58,530 nt of DNA from JAQTNP01 sp964616145 (GTDB lineage Bacteria > Patescibacteriota > Minisyncoccia > Minisyncoccales > PEYH01): contig CAZTRD010000006.1 in the NCBI GenBank assembly GCA_964616145.1, forward strand, positions 1 to 58,530, read 5' to 3'. The notes beneath the pieces were generated by a model. That model did not search any database, had not been told where the DNA came from, and was given only the letters and a program-made list of their open reading frames with translations. Made by a program: the position numbers and the translations under genes. Below, one piece after another: positions 23,837 through 32,845 of the stretch; the stretch's first letter is position 1, and every line of letters begins with the position of its first letter.

Positions 23837-25233
23837 AATTTTTCAAAAACTTTACCGAAAGCGAAAAGATTTTTTTCATGAAAGGCCGGAGCGATAAACT
23901 GAACTCCGAAAGGCAAGCTATTAATATTATCGCAAGGAATAGATATGGCCGGTAATCCGGCAATGTTGGCAGGAACAGTCAATAGATCAGCCATATACAT
24001 TGATAAAGGATTGCTTGTTCTTTCCCCGAACTTGAATGGCAGGGTCGGAGTTGTTGGCATCATCAATAGATCTACTTTCTTGAATGCATTCTTGAAATCA
24101 TTAACGATTACAGTTCTTACCTTTAAAGCTCTCAAATAGTAAGCGTCATAGTATCCTGCAGACAAACAATATGTTCCAAGCATTATTCTTCTTTTAACCT
24201 CTTTTCCCAAGAAATCCTTCCTGGTCTTAAAATATGTTTCTATTAAACTATCCGCTTCTGATCTTTCCCCGTATTTAACTCCATCATATCTTGCCAGATT
24301 GCTGGAAACCTCTGCCGTCATTATTATATAATAGCATGCCAGACCATATTCCATATATGGCAAACTTATTTCTTCTATTTCAATATTCTCTTTAGAAAGT
24401 TTTTCAATCACCTTATTAAACCCTTCCTTTATCTCTTTATCTATCCCCTCCCCCATTGCTTCTTTTACTATCCCTATCTTAAATTTCTTTGGAGTTTTAA
24501 TTTTTACATCAGGACAGCTTGTAGCGTCCATATTATCTTTTCCTTTTATCGCATCAAAAACAATTTCTGCATCTTCCACATTTTTAGTCAAAGGCCCTAT
24601 TTGATCTAAAGATGAAGCCATGGCAATCAAGCCATGCCTTGAAACCCTGCCATATGTAGTTTTTAATCCAACCACTCCGCAAAATGCTGCTGGCTGCCTG
24701 ATAGATCCTCCCGTATCAGAACCCAAGGAAAATACGCATAAATCCCCTGCCACAGCGGCAGCAGGTCCGGCAGAAGAGCCACCCGGGACACATCCTTTGG
24801 CTTTAGGATTCTTAATAGGAAAAAATCCAGAATATTCTCCAGAAGATCCAATGGCAAATTCATCCAGATTAAGTTTTCCAAGAATTATGGATTTTTCTTT
24901 TTCTAGTTTATCTATCACCCCGGCATTGTATGGAGCGATATAGTTTTCAAGAATTTTAGATCCGGCAGTGCATTTCTGCCCGGAAACCATAATATTGTCT
25001 TTTATCCCGCAAGGGATGCCAGATAATATTCCTAATGGTTTTTTCTCTGCCATCAGACCATCTACCTTTTTTGCATCTTCTATCGCTTTGTCTGAAAATA
25101 CCGATAAATATGCCCCGATCTCTTTATTCTTTTCTATCCTTTTTAAAAAACTTTCTGCCACATCCTTGGCACAAAATTCCTTTTTGGCAAAACCTTCTTG
25201 TATTTCTTTTATCCTTAAACTGGTAATTTCCAT
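23833..25233 (-). CDS. gatA: Asp/Glu-tRNA amidotransferase subunit A
   Basis: Amidase-signature subunit that releases ammonia from glutamine for the GatB reaction. The catalytic Lys lies in GIPCGIKDN near residue 68, and the Gly/Ser-rich core GCVPGGSSAGPAAAVAGDL near 140 ends in the cis-Ser/nucleophile region SLGSDTGGSIRQPA. I chose the ATG at 25233 (protein MEITSLRIKEI), two bases after the gatC stop; the longer frame would add 17 residues that overlap gatC. The length of 466 residues is slightly short of the usual 480. Confidence 0.96.
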   Translation of the reverse strand: MEITSLRIKEIQEGFAKKEFCAKDVAESFLKRIEKNKEIGAYLSVFSDKAIEDAKKVDGLMAEKKPLGILSGIPCGIKDNIMVSGQKCTAGSKILENYIAPYNAGVIDKLEKEKSIILGKLNLDEFAIGSSGEYSGFFPIKNPKAKGCVPGGSSAGPAAAVAGDLCVFSLGSDTGGSIRQPAAFCGVVGLKTTYGRVSRHGLIAMASSLDQIGPLTKNVEDAEIVFDAIKGKDNMDATSCPDVKIKTPKKFKIGIVKEAMGEGIDKEIKEGFNKVIEKLSKENIEIEEISLPYMEYGLACYYIIMTAEVSSNLARYDGVKYGERSEADSLIETYFKTRKDFLGKEVKRRIMLGTYCLSAGYYDAYYLRALKVRTVIVNDFKNAFKKVDLLMMPTTPTLPFKFGERTSNPLSMYMADLLTVPANIAGLPAISIPCDNINSLPFGVQFIAPAFHEKNLFAFGKVFEKL

Positions 25234-25235
25234 GA

Positions 25236-25511
25236 TTAAAATACTGGTTTGGTTTTTACATGTCTTCCTTCCTTTTGCGGACAAAGATTCAAAAGATCCT
25301 TCCCAAATTCCTTTGCAACATCTTTCCTGAAAATATTTTTAATATCCAAAGAGTGAGTAGTCGGCTCTACCCCTTTAATATCTACCTCTTTTAATTTCTC
25401 AATGTAATCAAGAATAGAAGAAAGATCTTTTCTCATTGATTCAATATCATCAGAATTAAATTCTATTCTTGCCAATTGAGATATTTTTTCTACTTCTTCT
25501 TTAGTTAGCAT
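25236..25511 (-). CDS. gatC: Asp/Glu-tRNA amidotransferase subunit C
   Basis: Small belt-like subunit that stabilises GatA-GatB, 91 residues. The start MLTKEEVEKISQLARIEF and the segment LSSILDYIEKLKEVDIKGVEPTTH are the family's standard landmarks. It lies directly upstream of gatA in the usual order. Confidence 0.94.
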   Translation of the reverse strand: MLTKEEVEKISQLARIEFNSDDIESMRKDLSSILDYIEKLKEVDIKGVEPTTHSLDIKNIFRKDVAKEFGKDLLNLCPQKEGRHVKTKPVF

Positions 25512-25515
25512 ATTA

Positions 25516-26604
25516 TTACCTAGGAGCTTGCAAATCCTCTGGCTCTATCAAAACCTCTTCTAATTCACTTAAGCTTTCAAGAACCATGCCAGCTCCCCTA
25601 ACAATAGCGGTTAATGGATCATCTACAATTTTAGTTGGTATTTTTGTTTCTCTGGTGATTAAAACATCTAGGCCTTTTAATAAAGCCCCGCCTCCGGCCA
25701 AATATATTCCTCTGCTCATAATATCAGCAACTAATTCCGGAGGAGTTTCTTCTATGGTATTTTTCACCTCAGTTACAATTTCTTTAATGGACTTTTCCAT
25801 TGCTTTTCTAACATCTTCTTCTGTAATGATTACCTCCTCCGGAAGTCCGGTGATTAAATTCCTCCCCCTGATAGGCATCTCTGTTTTTTCTGCTGTTCTC
25901 CCCTTTTCTTTTAAAGCGCAGGCGCTTCCTAATTTAATCTTTACCTGTTCTGCTGTTCTATCTCCAATCAGCAGCTTATACTCTTCCTGAGAAAAATTGA
26001 TAATATCCTCATTTAATTTATCCCCGGCAATCTTTAAGCTCTTGGATAAAACGATTCCTCCTAAAGATATGACAGCAATCTCAGTTGTTCCGCCTCCCAT
26101 ATCCACAACAAAATTTCCTCCAGCTTCCTGCACTGGAAGACGAGCTCCAATGGCAGCAGCCATTGGTTGCTCTATCAAAAATACCTTTTGAGCTCCTGTG
26201 CTTTTGCCTGCGTCTTTGACAGCTTTTTTCTCCACTTCTGTCAAACCGCAAGGAATGCCGATAATCAATCTTGGTTTTGGAAATACAGCTTTCCCGTTGT
26301 ACGAGGCCTGAACAAAGTATTTAAGCATTTGCTCGGCCACTTCAAAATCAGAAATTACGCCATTAAGCAATGGCTTAGTAGCAACAATATGGCTAGGGGT
26401 TCTGCCTACCATCTTTTTAGCTTCTTTTCCAATAGCCAATATCTGATTTGTCTTTTGATTAACCGCCACAACAGAAGGTTCCCTTATCACAATTCCTTCT
26501 CCTTTCACATACACCAAAGTATTGGCTGTTCCCAAATCAACAGCGATATCTTTACCTAATCTTCCAAATAAATTTCCGGTTAATATTCTTCTTAAGTTCA
26601 CCAT
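25516..26604 (-). CDS. mreB: rod shape-determining actin homologue MreB (copy 1)
   Basis: Filament-forming ATPase that guides lateral wall synthesis, 362 residues. The phosphate-1 loop DLGTANTLVYV is near residue 22, phosphate-2 is VVDMGGGTTEIAVIS near 170, and adenosine contacts lie at LAGGGALLKGL near 300. The C-terminal extension is about 20 residues longer than in the second copy. It overlaps the proS stop by seven bases. The shared operon with murA, proS and rseP couples shape, envelope and translation genes. Confidence 0.95.
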   Translation of the reverse strand: MVNLRRILTGNLFGRLGKDIAVDLGTANTLVYVKGEGIVIREPSVVAVNQKTNQILAIGKEAKKMVGRTPSHIVATKPLLNGVISDFEVAEQMLKYFVQASYNGKAVFPKPRLIIGIPCGLTEVEKKAVKDAGKSTGAQKVFLIEQPMAAAIGARLPVQEAGGNFVVDMGGGTTEIAVISLGGIVLSKSLKIAGDKLNEDIINFSQEEYKLLIGDRTAEQVKIKLGSACALKEKGRTAEKTEMPIRGRNLITGLPEEVIITEEDVRKAMEKSIKEIVTEVKNTIEETPPELVADIMSRGIYLAGGGALLKGLDVLITRETKIPTKIVDDPLTAIVRGAGMVLESLSELEEVLIEPEDLQAPR

Positions 26605-27851
26605 TTTTTTAATATTGTCTTAATTGAGCTGATGCTTGCCAAGCTTTCCGTCTTTTTGTCCCTGTACTTCAACCCTACTTTATTCTTCCCAATATTCTTC
26701 TCGCTTACTATCAATCTGACAGGTATTCCTATCAGATCAGATTCAGCCAATTTCTGTCCAGGGCTTACCTTGATTCTATCATCGTATAATACTTCAATGC
26801 CTGCCTTTTGTAAATCCTGGTATATTCTATCAGATACTTTCCTTACTTTGGCATTTTCATGATCAAATGACAAAAGGTGAACTGCAAATGGAGCAATTTC
26901 TTTTGGCCAGATCATTCCATCTTCATCATGATTTTTTTCTATCACAGCAGCCATCAATCTTCCTATCCCTATTCCATAGCAACCCATGATTACCAATTTT
27001 TTCTGCCCGTCTTTATCCAAAAAATACAAATTAAATGCTTTAGCGTATTTTTCTCCCAAAGGAAATATATTCCCTATCTCTATTCCCCTCGCAATCTTTA
27101 AGAATCTGGAACAATCAGGGCATTTATCTCCCTCTTTTAATTCAGCAATCTCTTTGTTCCTGGCAAATTCGCATTTTGGACAGTAGATAATCGTATCTTC
27201 CCCTGCCTCGGACAGAACCTGGAATTCATGAGTGAAATCATTGGTAAATCCCAAGCCAGAGGCCTCTACCATTATTGATTCCAACCCGCATCTTTTGAAA
27301 ATCTTGAAATATGTATTGGCTACCTTTTTGTAATATTCCTGAAAATCCTGCATATCAGTATGGAAGCTGTACAAATCCTTCATCATGAATTCTCTAGTTC
27401 TTAACAGTCCCCCGGAAAATCTCATTTCATTCCTGAATTTTGTCTGTATCTGGTAAAGATACAAAGGCAAGTCCCTGTATGAAGAAATCTTTTTAGCAGC
27501 TAACTGAGTAATCACTTCCTCGTGAGTGGGGCCGAGAGCTAATTCCTTTTCATGCCTGTCTTTTAATTTAAAGAGTGGCGGATCCATATGCTCCCATCTG
27601 TCTGTCTGCTCCCAGATACTCTTGGGCTGCAAAGTCGGCAAAAACAATTCTTGCCCGCCGATAGCATTCATCTCTTCTCTGATGACATTACAGATCTTTT
27701 TGCTAACTAAAAGTCCTAAGGGCAAAAAGCTATATACCCCTGAAATTAATTGATCAACGAAGCCGCCTCTTAATAGCAATTTATGAGAAACAGTATCTGC
27801 TTCTTTTGGCGCTTCTTTTTCTGCTTTGTAGAACAATATTGATTGTTTCAT
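26598..27851 (-). CDS. proS: prolyl-tRNA synthetase, editing insertion absent
   Basis: Class II synthetase of bacterial type, 417 residues against about 570 for E. coli. Motif 1 is around GVYSFLPLG, motif 2 at FRNEMRFSGGLLRTREFMMKD, and the insertion (INS) domain that deacylates Ala-tRNA-Pro is replaced by a short linker with a zinc-like CPKCEF...CPDC. Motif 3 is CYGIGIGRLMAAVIE, then an anticodon domain. Without INS, editing would need a free-standing deacylase, not visible here. It starts eight bases after rseP. Confidence 0.95.
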   Translation of the reverse strand: MKQSILFYKAEKEAPKEADTVSHKLLLRGGFVDQLISGVYSFLPLGLLVSKKICNVIREEMNAIGGQELFLPTLQPKSIWEQTDRWEHMDPPLFKLKDRHEKELALGPTHEEVITQLAAKKISSYRDLPLYLYQIQTKFRNEMRFSGGLLRTREFMMKDLYSFHTDMQDFQEYYKKVANTYFKIFKRCGLESIMVEASGLGFTNDFTHEFQVLSEAGEDTIIYCPKCEFARNKEIAELKEGDKCPDCSRFLKIARGIEIGNIFPLGEKYAKAFNLYFLDKDGQKKLVIMGCYGIGIGRLMAAVIEKNHDEDGMIWPKEIAPFAVHLLSFDHENAKVRKVSDRIYQDLQKAGIEVLYDDRIKVSPGQKLAESDLIGIPVRLIVSEKNIGKNKVGLKYRDKKTESLASISSIKTILKKW

Positions 27852-27858
27852 ATGTTAT

Positions 27859-28980
27859 TTACCCTTTGCCTTTGCCAAAAAACTGTATATAGTCCTTAAT
27901 AGCAATAGCTAAGGATAATCCAATTAAAATAAGGAACCCAAAAAAATTAAAATTTCTTTCAAATTTCTCCGGGGCATTCTTTTTAAATATCGCTTCATAT
28001 ATTACAAATATCATTTTCCCTCCGTCTGCAGCAGGAATCGGCAGTATGTTTATCAAGCCCAATCCCAGAGAAATAATGGCAACAAAATTCAATATCTGCC
28101 ATATTCCCTGATCAATAATAGCTCCGGTTATGGCAAACATCCCTACTGGACCAACTACTGTATCAGCTAACGGCTTGACTGATTTTTCCGCAAAAGCAGA
28201 GCCGATAATTCCTCCTAAAACCCTTAAGGAATAATCCAAAGTAGAAATGGAGTGAGTTATCCCTGAAAATATCTTCTGAGCAGTTGTGATATATTTAACT
28301 TCCAAAATCTGACCCAACCCTATTCCTAAAAATCCTTTTCCTTCTTGAAGAATTGGAACAACTGTTACCTGTTTTTCATCTTTGGAAATAATATTTTTAA
28401 CATTAAAAGTAATTTCTTGCTCCGGTCTTTCCGAAACAAAGGTAATTACAGATTCTGGAGAACTAAATGTGGTATCTCCAGAAGAAATAATCGCATCATA
28501 TTGCTTTAAATCGCTCTTTGAGGCCGCTGAATCCTCCATGATTTGTGAAATCATGGGCAAGGTGGTTTGATCAACAAAAAGCATTCTGCGATTTCCTATT
28601 GATGAAGAATAGAAAGTGAAGCCTTGTCCGATAAGGATAATGTAGTAAATAACAATGGCAATTAAAAGATTGGCAGCTACTCCAGCCAAAAGCACTTTAG
28701 TTTTAGTCCGGGGTTTAGCCGCATAATATCCCCTATCAGATTTTTTCTCCGGAACAGTTTCCTCGTCTTTTAATCTTACAAATCCCCCAAAGAATAGAAG
28801 GTTGATGGAATATTTTGTTTCTCCGATCTTTTTGGAATAAATCCTAGGAGGGTAACCAATACCAAATTCTTCAACCATCATCCCTGATTTCTTGGCTGCG
28901 ATAAAATGCCCGAATTCATGGGCCAACACTAGAAAGCTAAGAATGAAAAGAAAGATTATTAAAGTAAAGATAAAAAACAT
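27859..28980 (-). CDS. rseP: site-2 intramembrane metalloprotease (RseP/MmpA)
   Basis: Membrane zinc protease that cleaves transmembrane segments, typically anti-sigma factors. The HEFGH motif sits in the first helix at about residue 21, a PDZ domain spans roughly 120-200, and the second metal motif NILPIPAADGG near 305 supplies the Asp. Four hydrophobic helices are visible. The 373-residue length is normal. It is placed between frr and proS, an order found in many bacteria. Confidence 0.93.
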   Translation of the reverse strand: MFFIFTLIIFLFILSFLVLAHEFGHFIAAKKSGMMVEEFGIGYPPRIYSKKIGETKYSINLLFFGGFVRLKDEETVPEKKSDRGYYAAKPRTKTKVLLAGVAANLLIAIVIYYIILIGQGFTFYSSSIGNRRMLFVDQTTLPMISQIMEDSAASKSDLKQYDAIISSGDTTFSSPESVITFVSERPEQEITFNVKNIISKDEKQVTVVPILQEGKGFLGIGLGQILEVKYITTAQKIFSGITHSISTLDYSLRVLGGIIGSAFAEKSVKPLADTVVGPVGMFAITGAIIDQGIWQILNFVAIISLGLGLINILPIPAADGGKMIFVIYEAIFKKNAPEKFERNFNFFGFLILIGLSLAIAIKDYIQFFGKGKG

Positions 28981-28983
28981 ATA

Positions 28984-29547
28984 TTATATTTCCATTATTT
29001 CCCTATTTTTATGCTCAGCTACTTCATCTACCTTTGTATTATATTTATCAACCATCTCCTGTATATCGTCTTTAGCCTTGAATTTATCATCTTCAGATAC
29101 TTCTTTGTCATTAAACTTAATTTGTATTTCCTTTAAGATCTCGTCTCTCCATTTTCTGATTATCTCTCTTGCAGATTCTTTTTCTCTTCCGACCTGAGCT
29201 GTTAAATTCTTTCTGAATTCTTCCGTTAAATTCGGCAGATTAATTCTTACTCCGTTTTGATCTATTAAAGGAGAAACGCCCAAGCTTGATTCAGAAATCG
29301 CCTTGCCTATCACATTAATCATTGATTTATCCCATGGCTGAATATATATCTGTCTTGGTTCTGGACAAGAAATAGCAGCTGTTTGCTTTAATGGCATCAT
29401 CTGCCCGTAATAGCTTACTAGCAGATCTTCAACTAAAATAGGACTGGCTTTGCCAGTTCTGATCTTTTTTAATTCCGAAGAGAAAAACTCTATAGCTTTT
29501 TCTACCTCTGGGGTTTTACTTTCAATTATTGTTTTGTAATTTATCAT
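28984..29547 (-). CDS. frr: ribosome recycling factor
   Basis: Splits post-termination ribosomes with EF-G. The 187-residue protein has the usual KIRTGKASP near residue 30, the YYGQMMPLKQTAAISCPEPRQ segment and the long C-terminal helices (ERKREE-type repeats). It overlaps holB by four bases (ATGA). Confidence 0.96.
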   Translation of the reverse strand: MINYKTIIESKTPEVEKAIEFFSSELKKIRTGKASPILVEDLLVSYYGQMMPLKQTAAISCPEPRQIYIQPWDKSMINVIGKAISESSLGVSPLIDQNGVRINLPNLTEEFRKNLTAQVGREKESAREIIRKWRDEILKEIQIKFNDKEVSEDDKFKAKDDIQEMVDKYNTKVDEVAEHKNREIMEI

Positions 29548-30455
29548 ATGTCTAGTAAAAATAATTCTAATGTTAATCTCGTATTCAATGGGGCTGTTGT
29601 AGAAAGATATTGATAATTCTGCACAGAATTAATTATCTTTCTCACATTATCCAATCCCCATTGAGTTTGATAATCTGATTTAATTATATAATTTTTCATC
29701 AATTGTCTGAAATATGACAGCCATATTTCAAATGTTTCATCCAATTCCGCTTCTTTTGACAGCCAGGCAGCGTATTCGAATCTGTTATACAAATTCTGCT
29801 TCTTGGCATTCTCTATCTCTTCTATTCTTTTAGACCAAATATTTCCGATTTCTGTTTTCTCTGATATATTTATTGCCAATCCCGGCCTCCCCAAAGAATA
29901 CACGGAAACATTTTCTCCAATATGAATCTTTTTTTCAAAACTCTTTTCAATAATATTTTCATCTACTAAATCAAATCTCACTTGCTGGCATCTGGAAACA
30001 ATTGTTGTCAAAAGATTCTGAGGGTACTCGCTGACAAGAATGAAAATCTTTTTTCCTTTCGGTTCTTCTAATTGTTTTAATAGAGCGCTCTGGGCTTCAA
30101 ATGTCATTAAATGAGCATTATCTATTATCGCCACCTTATATCCTTGATCAATCGTAGACATTGCCATTTTATCCCTCAATCCCCTGATTTGCTCTATTGA
30201 AATGCTCTTTTTATCCTCTTCCGGCTCTATTATTAAAACATCCGAATACAATCCATTATCTATCTGTAAACATATCTGACACATATTGCAAGGAGCATTC
30301 TTTTCTTTGCAATTAAGATATTTAGCTAATTCAATAGCTATTCTCTTTTTCCCAATCTGGCTTGGCCCGTGAAACAAATATGCATGGCTCAATTTATTGC
30401 TATCAACGCTCATCTTCAAGAATTCCCATTGCTTTGTATGTCCGATTATTTCCAT
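29544..30455 (-). CDS. holB: DNA polymerase III delta' subunit-like clamp-loader protein
   Basis: AAA+ clamp-loader subunit, 303 residues. The N-terminal domain has a degenerate P-loop GPSQIGKK, a four-Cys zinc site (CKEKNAPCNMCQIC) and the sensor region LEEPKGKKIFILVS, with the arginine-finger SRCQQVRF near residue 155. The altered P-loop suggests the non-ATP-binding delta' role rather than gamma/tau. A gene between mreB and frr is an unusual place for it. Confidence 0.85.
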   Translation of the reverse strand: MEIIGHTKQWEFLKMSVDSNKLSHAYLFHGPSQIGKKRIAIELAKYLNCKEKNAPCNMCQICLQIDNGLYSDVLIIEPEEDKKSISIEQIRGLRDKMAMSTIDQGYKVAIIDNAHLMTFEAQSALLKQLEEPKGKKIFILVSEYPQNLLTTIVSRCQQVRFDLVDENIIEKSFEKKIHIGENVSVYSLGRPGLAINISEKTEIGNIWSKRIEEIENAKKQNLYNRFEYAAWLSKEAELDETFEIWLSYFRQLMKNYIIKSDYQTQWGLDNVRKIINSVQNYQYLSTTAPLNTRLTLELFLLDI

Positions 30456-30465
30456 AATATGGAAA

Positions 30466-31470
30466 CTATTTTTTAGTCATAATGCTTTTTTTATAAACAT
30501 CAAGGTTCTCTAACACGACCCCTGTTCCCTTGGCAACGCAGAATAGCGATTCATCAGCAACAAAGCAAGGGACTCCTGTCATTTTAGCAACCAATTGATC
30601 AAGGTTTCTTAATAAAGCACCGCCTCCGGATAAAACCATTCCCTTATCCATGATATCAGCTGATAATTCAGGAGGGGTTTCTCTTAAAACTATCTTTATT
30701 GACTGGACTATCTCTTCTAAAACTCTTCCTATTGCTTCGCAAACTTCATTAGAATTGACTTTAATGGTTTTTGGAAGTCCAAGAATCAAATCTCTTCCTT
30801 TGACTTCCATAATTCTTTCTTTTTTCTCTGGAACTGCCGTCCCTATCTTTATCTTAATCTCTTCGGCGGTCTGTTCCCCGACTGCCAGGTTGTGTCTCTT
30901 TTTAATATATTCTGAAATAGCCATATTCATTTTGTCCCCTGCCATTCTTACGGAATTAACAGTGACAATTCCTCCAAGAGAAATTACGGCTACTTCTGTA
31001 GTTCCTCCGCCAACATCAATAATCATATGGCCGGAACAGCTGTTAATTGGAATACCTGCTCCTATCGCAGCCAGTATCGGTTCTTTAGCAACATAGGCCG
31101 CTTTGGCCCCAGCTTCCATGGCTGCTTCTATCACCGCCCTTTTTTCAGTAGAAGTGATTCCTGCAGGAACAGAAATTATTAATTCTGGCTTAAATATCTG
31201 AAACCAGGGTTTTGTTTTCTCAATGAAATATCTGAGCATTGCTAAAGTAACCCTGTAATCGGCAATCACTCCGTCTTTTAAGGGACGATAAACTTTGATA
31301 GTATCAGGAGTTCTTCCTGTCATTTCTTTGGCTTCTCTGCCAACTGCCAATATTCTGTTTTCATCAACGGAAACGGCAACAACAGAAGGTTCGTTTAAAA
31401 CAACTCCTTTTTTAGGAATATATACTAGCGAATTGCATGTTCCAAGGTCTATTCCAATTTTTCTAATCAT
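30466..31470 (-). CDS. mreB: MreB-family actin homologue (copy 2)
   Basis: A second MreB/Mbl-like protein of 334 residues, clearly related to the copy at 25516-26604 but divergent. Landmarks are DLGTCNSLVYIP near residue 7, the IDVGGGTTEVAVIS segment near 150 and LSGGGALLRNLD near 285. Two MreB copies in one operon suggest specialised filaments (MreB/Mbl type). It sits just after murA, consistent with wall-synthesis control. Confidence 0.93.
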   Translation of the reverse strand: MIRKIGIDLGTCNSLVYIPKKGVVLNEPSVVAVSVDENRILAVGREAKEMTGRTPDTIKVYRPLKDGVIADYRVTLAMLRYFIEKTKPWFQIFKPELIISVPAGITSTEKRAVIEAAMEAGAKAAYVAKEPILAAIGAGIPINSCSGHMIIDVGGGTTEVAVISLGGIVTVNSVRMAGDKMNMAISEYIKKRHNLAVGEQTAEEIKIKIGTAVPEKKERIMEVKGRDLILGLPKTIKVNSNEVCEAIGRVLEEIVQSIKIVLRETPPELSADIMDKGMVLSGGGALLRNLDQLVAKMTGVPCFVADESLFCVAKGTGVVLENLDVYKKSIMTKK

Positions 31471-31480
31471 GTTTTTAATA

Positions 31481-32746
31481 TTAATCTTCTACTCTTTTGA
31501 TATCTGCTCCTAACAATTGCAACCTTTCTTCTATCCTTTCGTATCCCCTGTCTATCTGATAGATATTGTTGATAGTTGTTGTTCCTTTTGCTATTAATGC
31601 TCCGGCAATCAGCGAAGCTCCACCTCTGATATCCGGAGAATCAACCTCTATCCCAAACAGCTGAGTCGGTCCGTTTACTATTGCTCTGTGAGGATCGGCA
31701 AATATTATCTGCGCCCCCATTTTATTCAACTCTTCAAGATATTTCAAGCGGTTTTCATACAATGGATCATGTAATAATGTCGGGCCATTGGCTTGGGTGG
31801 CTAATACTCCGAACAATGGAAGAATATCACTGCCTATTGAAGGATATGGCAATGATTGCACCTTTTCAATCTTTAATTCAGACCAGGGCTTAATATTGAT
31901 AGTCATATCATCTATTATCTCAAATGGCAAACCAGAATCCTTCAATTTCTTTAATGGCAATTCAAGATATTTCAAAGGAGCGTTTTTAATAATCACATTC
32001 CCTTTTACAGCGGCGCACAAAAGGATAAAGGTGCCGGCTTCAATAGGATCATACATTACAGAATACTCAAATCCTTTGAGTTTTCTATCACCCTTAACTT
32101 TTAAATCATGGGTTCCTATCCCATCAATTTTAGCTCCCATTTTCACCAACACATTGGCTAATTCTTTAACTTGATAATCGCAGTCAGCGATTTTAATTTC
32201 CGATTCTTCTGAAAAATTAGCCAGAAAAAGCAAAATGTTTTCTGTGGCAGTTACGCTTAACTCATTCAGAATAATCTTTTTTGATTTTAATTTCCCGTCA
32301 AAATCAAAAACAAAACTGTCTTCTTCCGGAATTATCTCCGCCCCTGCTTGTTTTAAGGCATCTAAATGTGTTGATATCGGTCTTGCTCCGATAATGCATC
32401 CTCCTGGTTGGGCGAATTTCAACTTTTTAAATCTTGCCAGCAATGGACCAACTAAAAGAACTGAACCCCTGAATTTTTTAATCAGCCCCTTATCTAATTT
32501 ATCCGGATCAATGTCTTTTGCATTGATTTCTACTTTTCTTTCGCTCAACCATTTAATCTTTGCTCCCATCTTTTCAATAATCTCTATCATTTTAAAGATA
32601 TCTTCTATCAAAGGAAGATTATCTATCATGCATGTTTCTTCGGTTAAAAGAGTGGCAGCCAAAATCGGGAAAGCAGCATTTTTAGCTCCCCTGACCTCTA
32701 TTTCCCCCTTTAATGGCTCACCTCCATTGATAATGAATTTAGACAT
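31481..32746 (-). CDS. murA: UDP-N-acetylglucosamine 1-carboxyvinyltransferase
   Basis: First committed step of peptidoglycan precursor synthesis (enolpyruvyl transfer to UDP-GlcNAc). The 421-residue protein has the catalytic Cys in QPGGCIIGARPIS near residue 115, so it would be fosfomycin-sensitive. RGAKNAAFPILAA near the start and the C-terminal DIRGGASLIAGAL are typical. It heads the long envelope/translation operon and has its own promoter 13 bases upstream of the ATG. Confidence 0.96.
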   Translation of the reverse strand: MSKFIINGGEPLKGEIEVRGAKNAAFPILAATLLTEETCMIDNLPLIEDIFKMIEIIEKMGAKIKWLSERKVEINAKDIDPDKLDKGLIKKFRGSVLLVGPLLARFKKLKFAQPGGCIIGARPISTHLDALKQAGAEIIPEEDSFVFDFDGKLKSKKIILNELSVTATENILLFLANFSEESEIKIADCDYQVKELANVLVKMGAKIDGIGTHDLKVKGDRKLKGFEYSVMYDPIEAGTFILLCAAVKGNVIIKNAPLKYLELPLKKLKDSGLPFEIIDDMTINIKPWSELKIEKVQSLPYPSIGSDILPLFGVLATQANGPTLLHDPLYENRLKYLEELNKMGAQIIFADPHRAIVNGPTQLFGIEVDSPDIRGGASLIAGALIAKGTTTINNIYQIDRGYERIEERLQLLGADIKRVED

Positions 32747-32759
32747 ATAGAATGTTTTA

Positions 32760-32788
32760 ATATTAAACTAAAAATCGATGATTGGCAA
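32760..32788 (-). promoter_or_regulatory. murA operon promoter
   Basis: Minus-strand TTGCCA (32783-32788) and TAATAT (32760-32765) are 17 bases apart. The -10 ends 13 bases before the murA ATG, giving a leader of about six bases. Confidence 0.6.
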
Positions 32789-32801
32789 ATGTAAAGAAAG
32801 A

Positions 32802-32836
32802 AGCCCTGGCCACGTGCAACGCACGCAACCAGGGCT
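32802..32836 (-). terminator. 16-bp hairpin terminator of the YfiH-family gene
   Basis: 32836-32821 pairs with 32817-32802 over 16 positions (all Watson-Crick or G-U) with a three-base loop, then TCTTTCTTT on the minus strand. It isolates the YfiH unit from the murA promoter just downstream. Confidence 0.85.
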
Positions 32837-32845
32837 CTGAACCGT

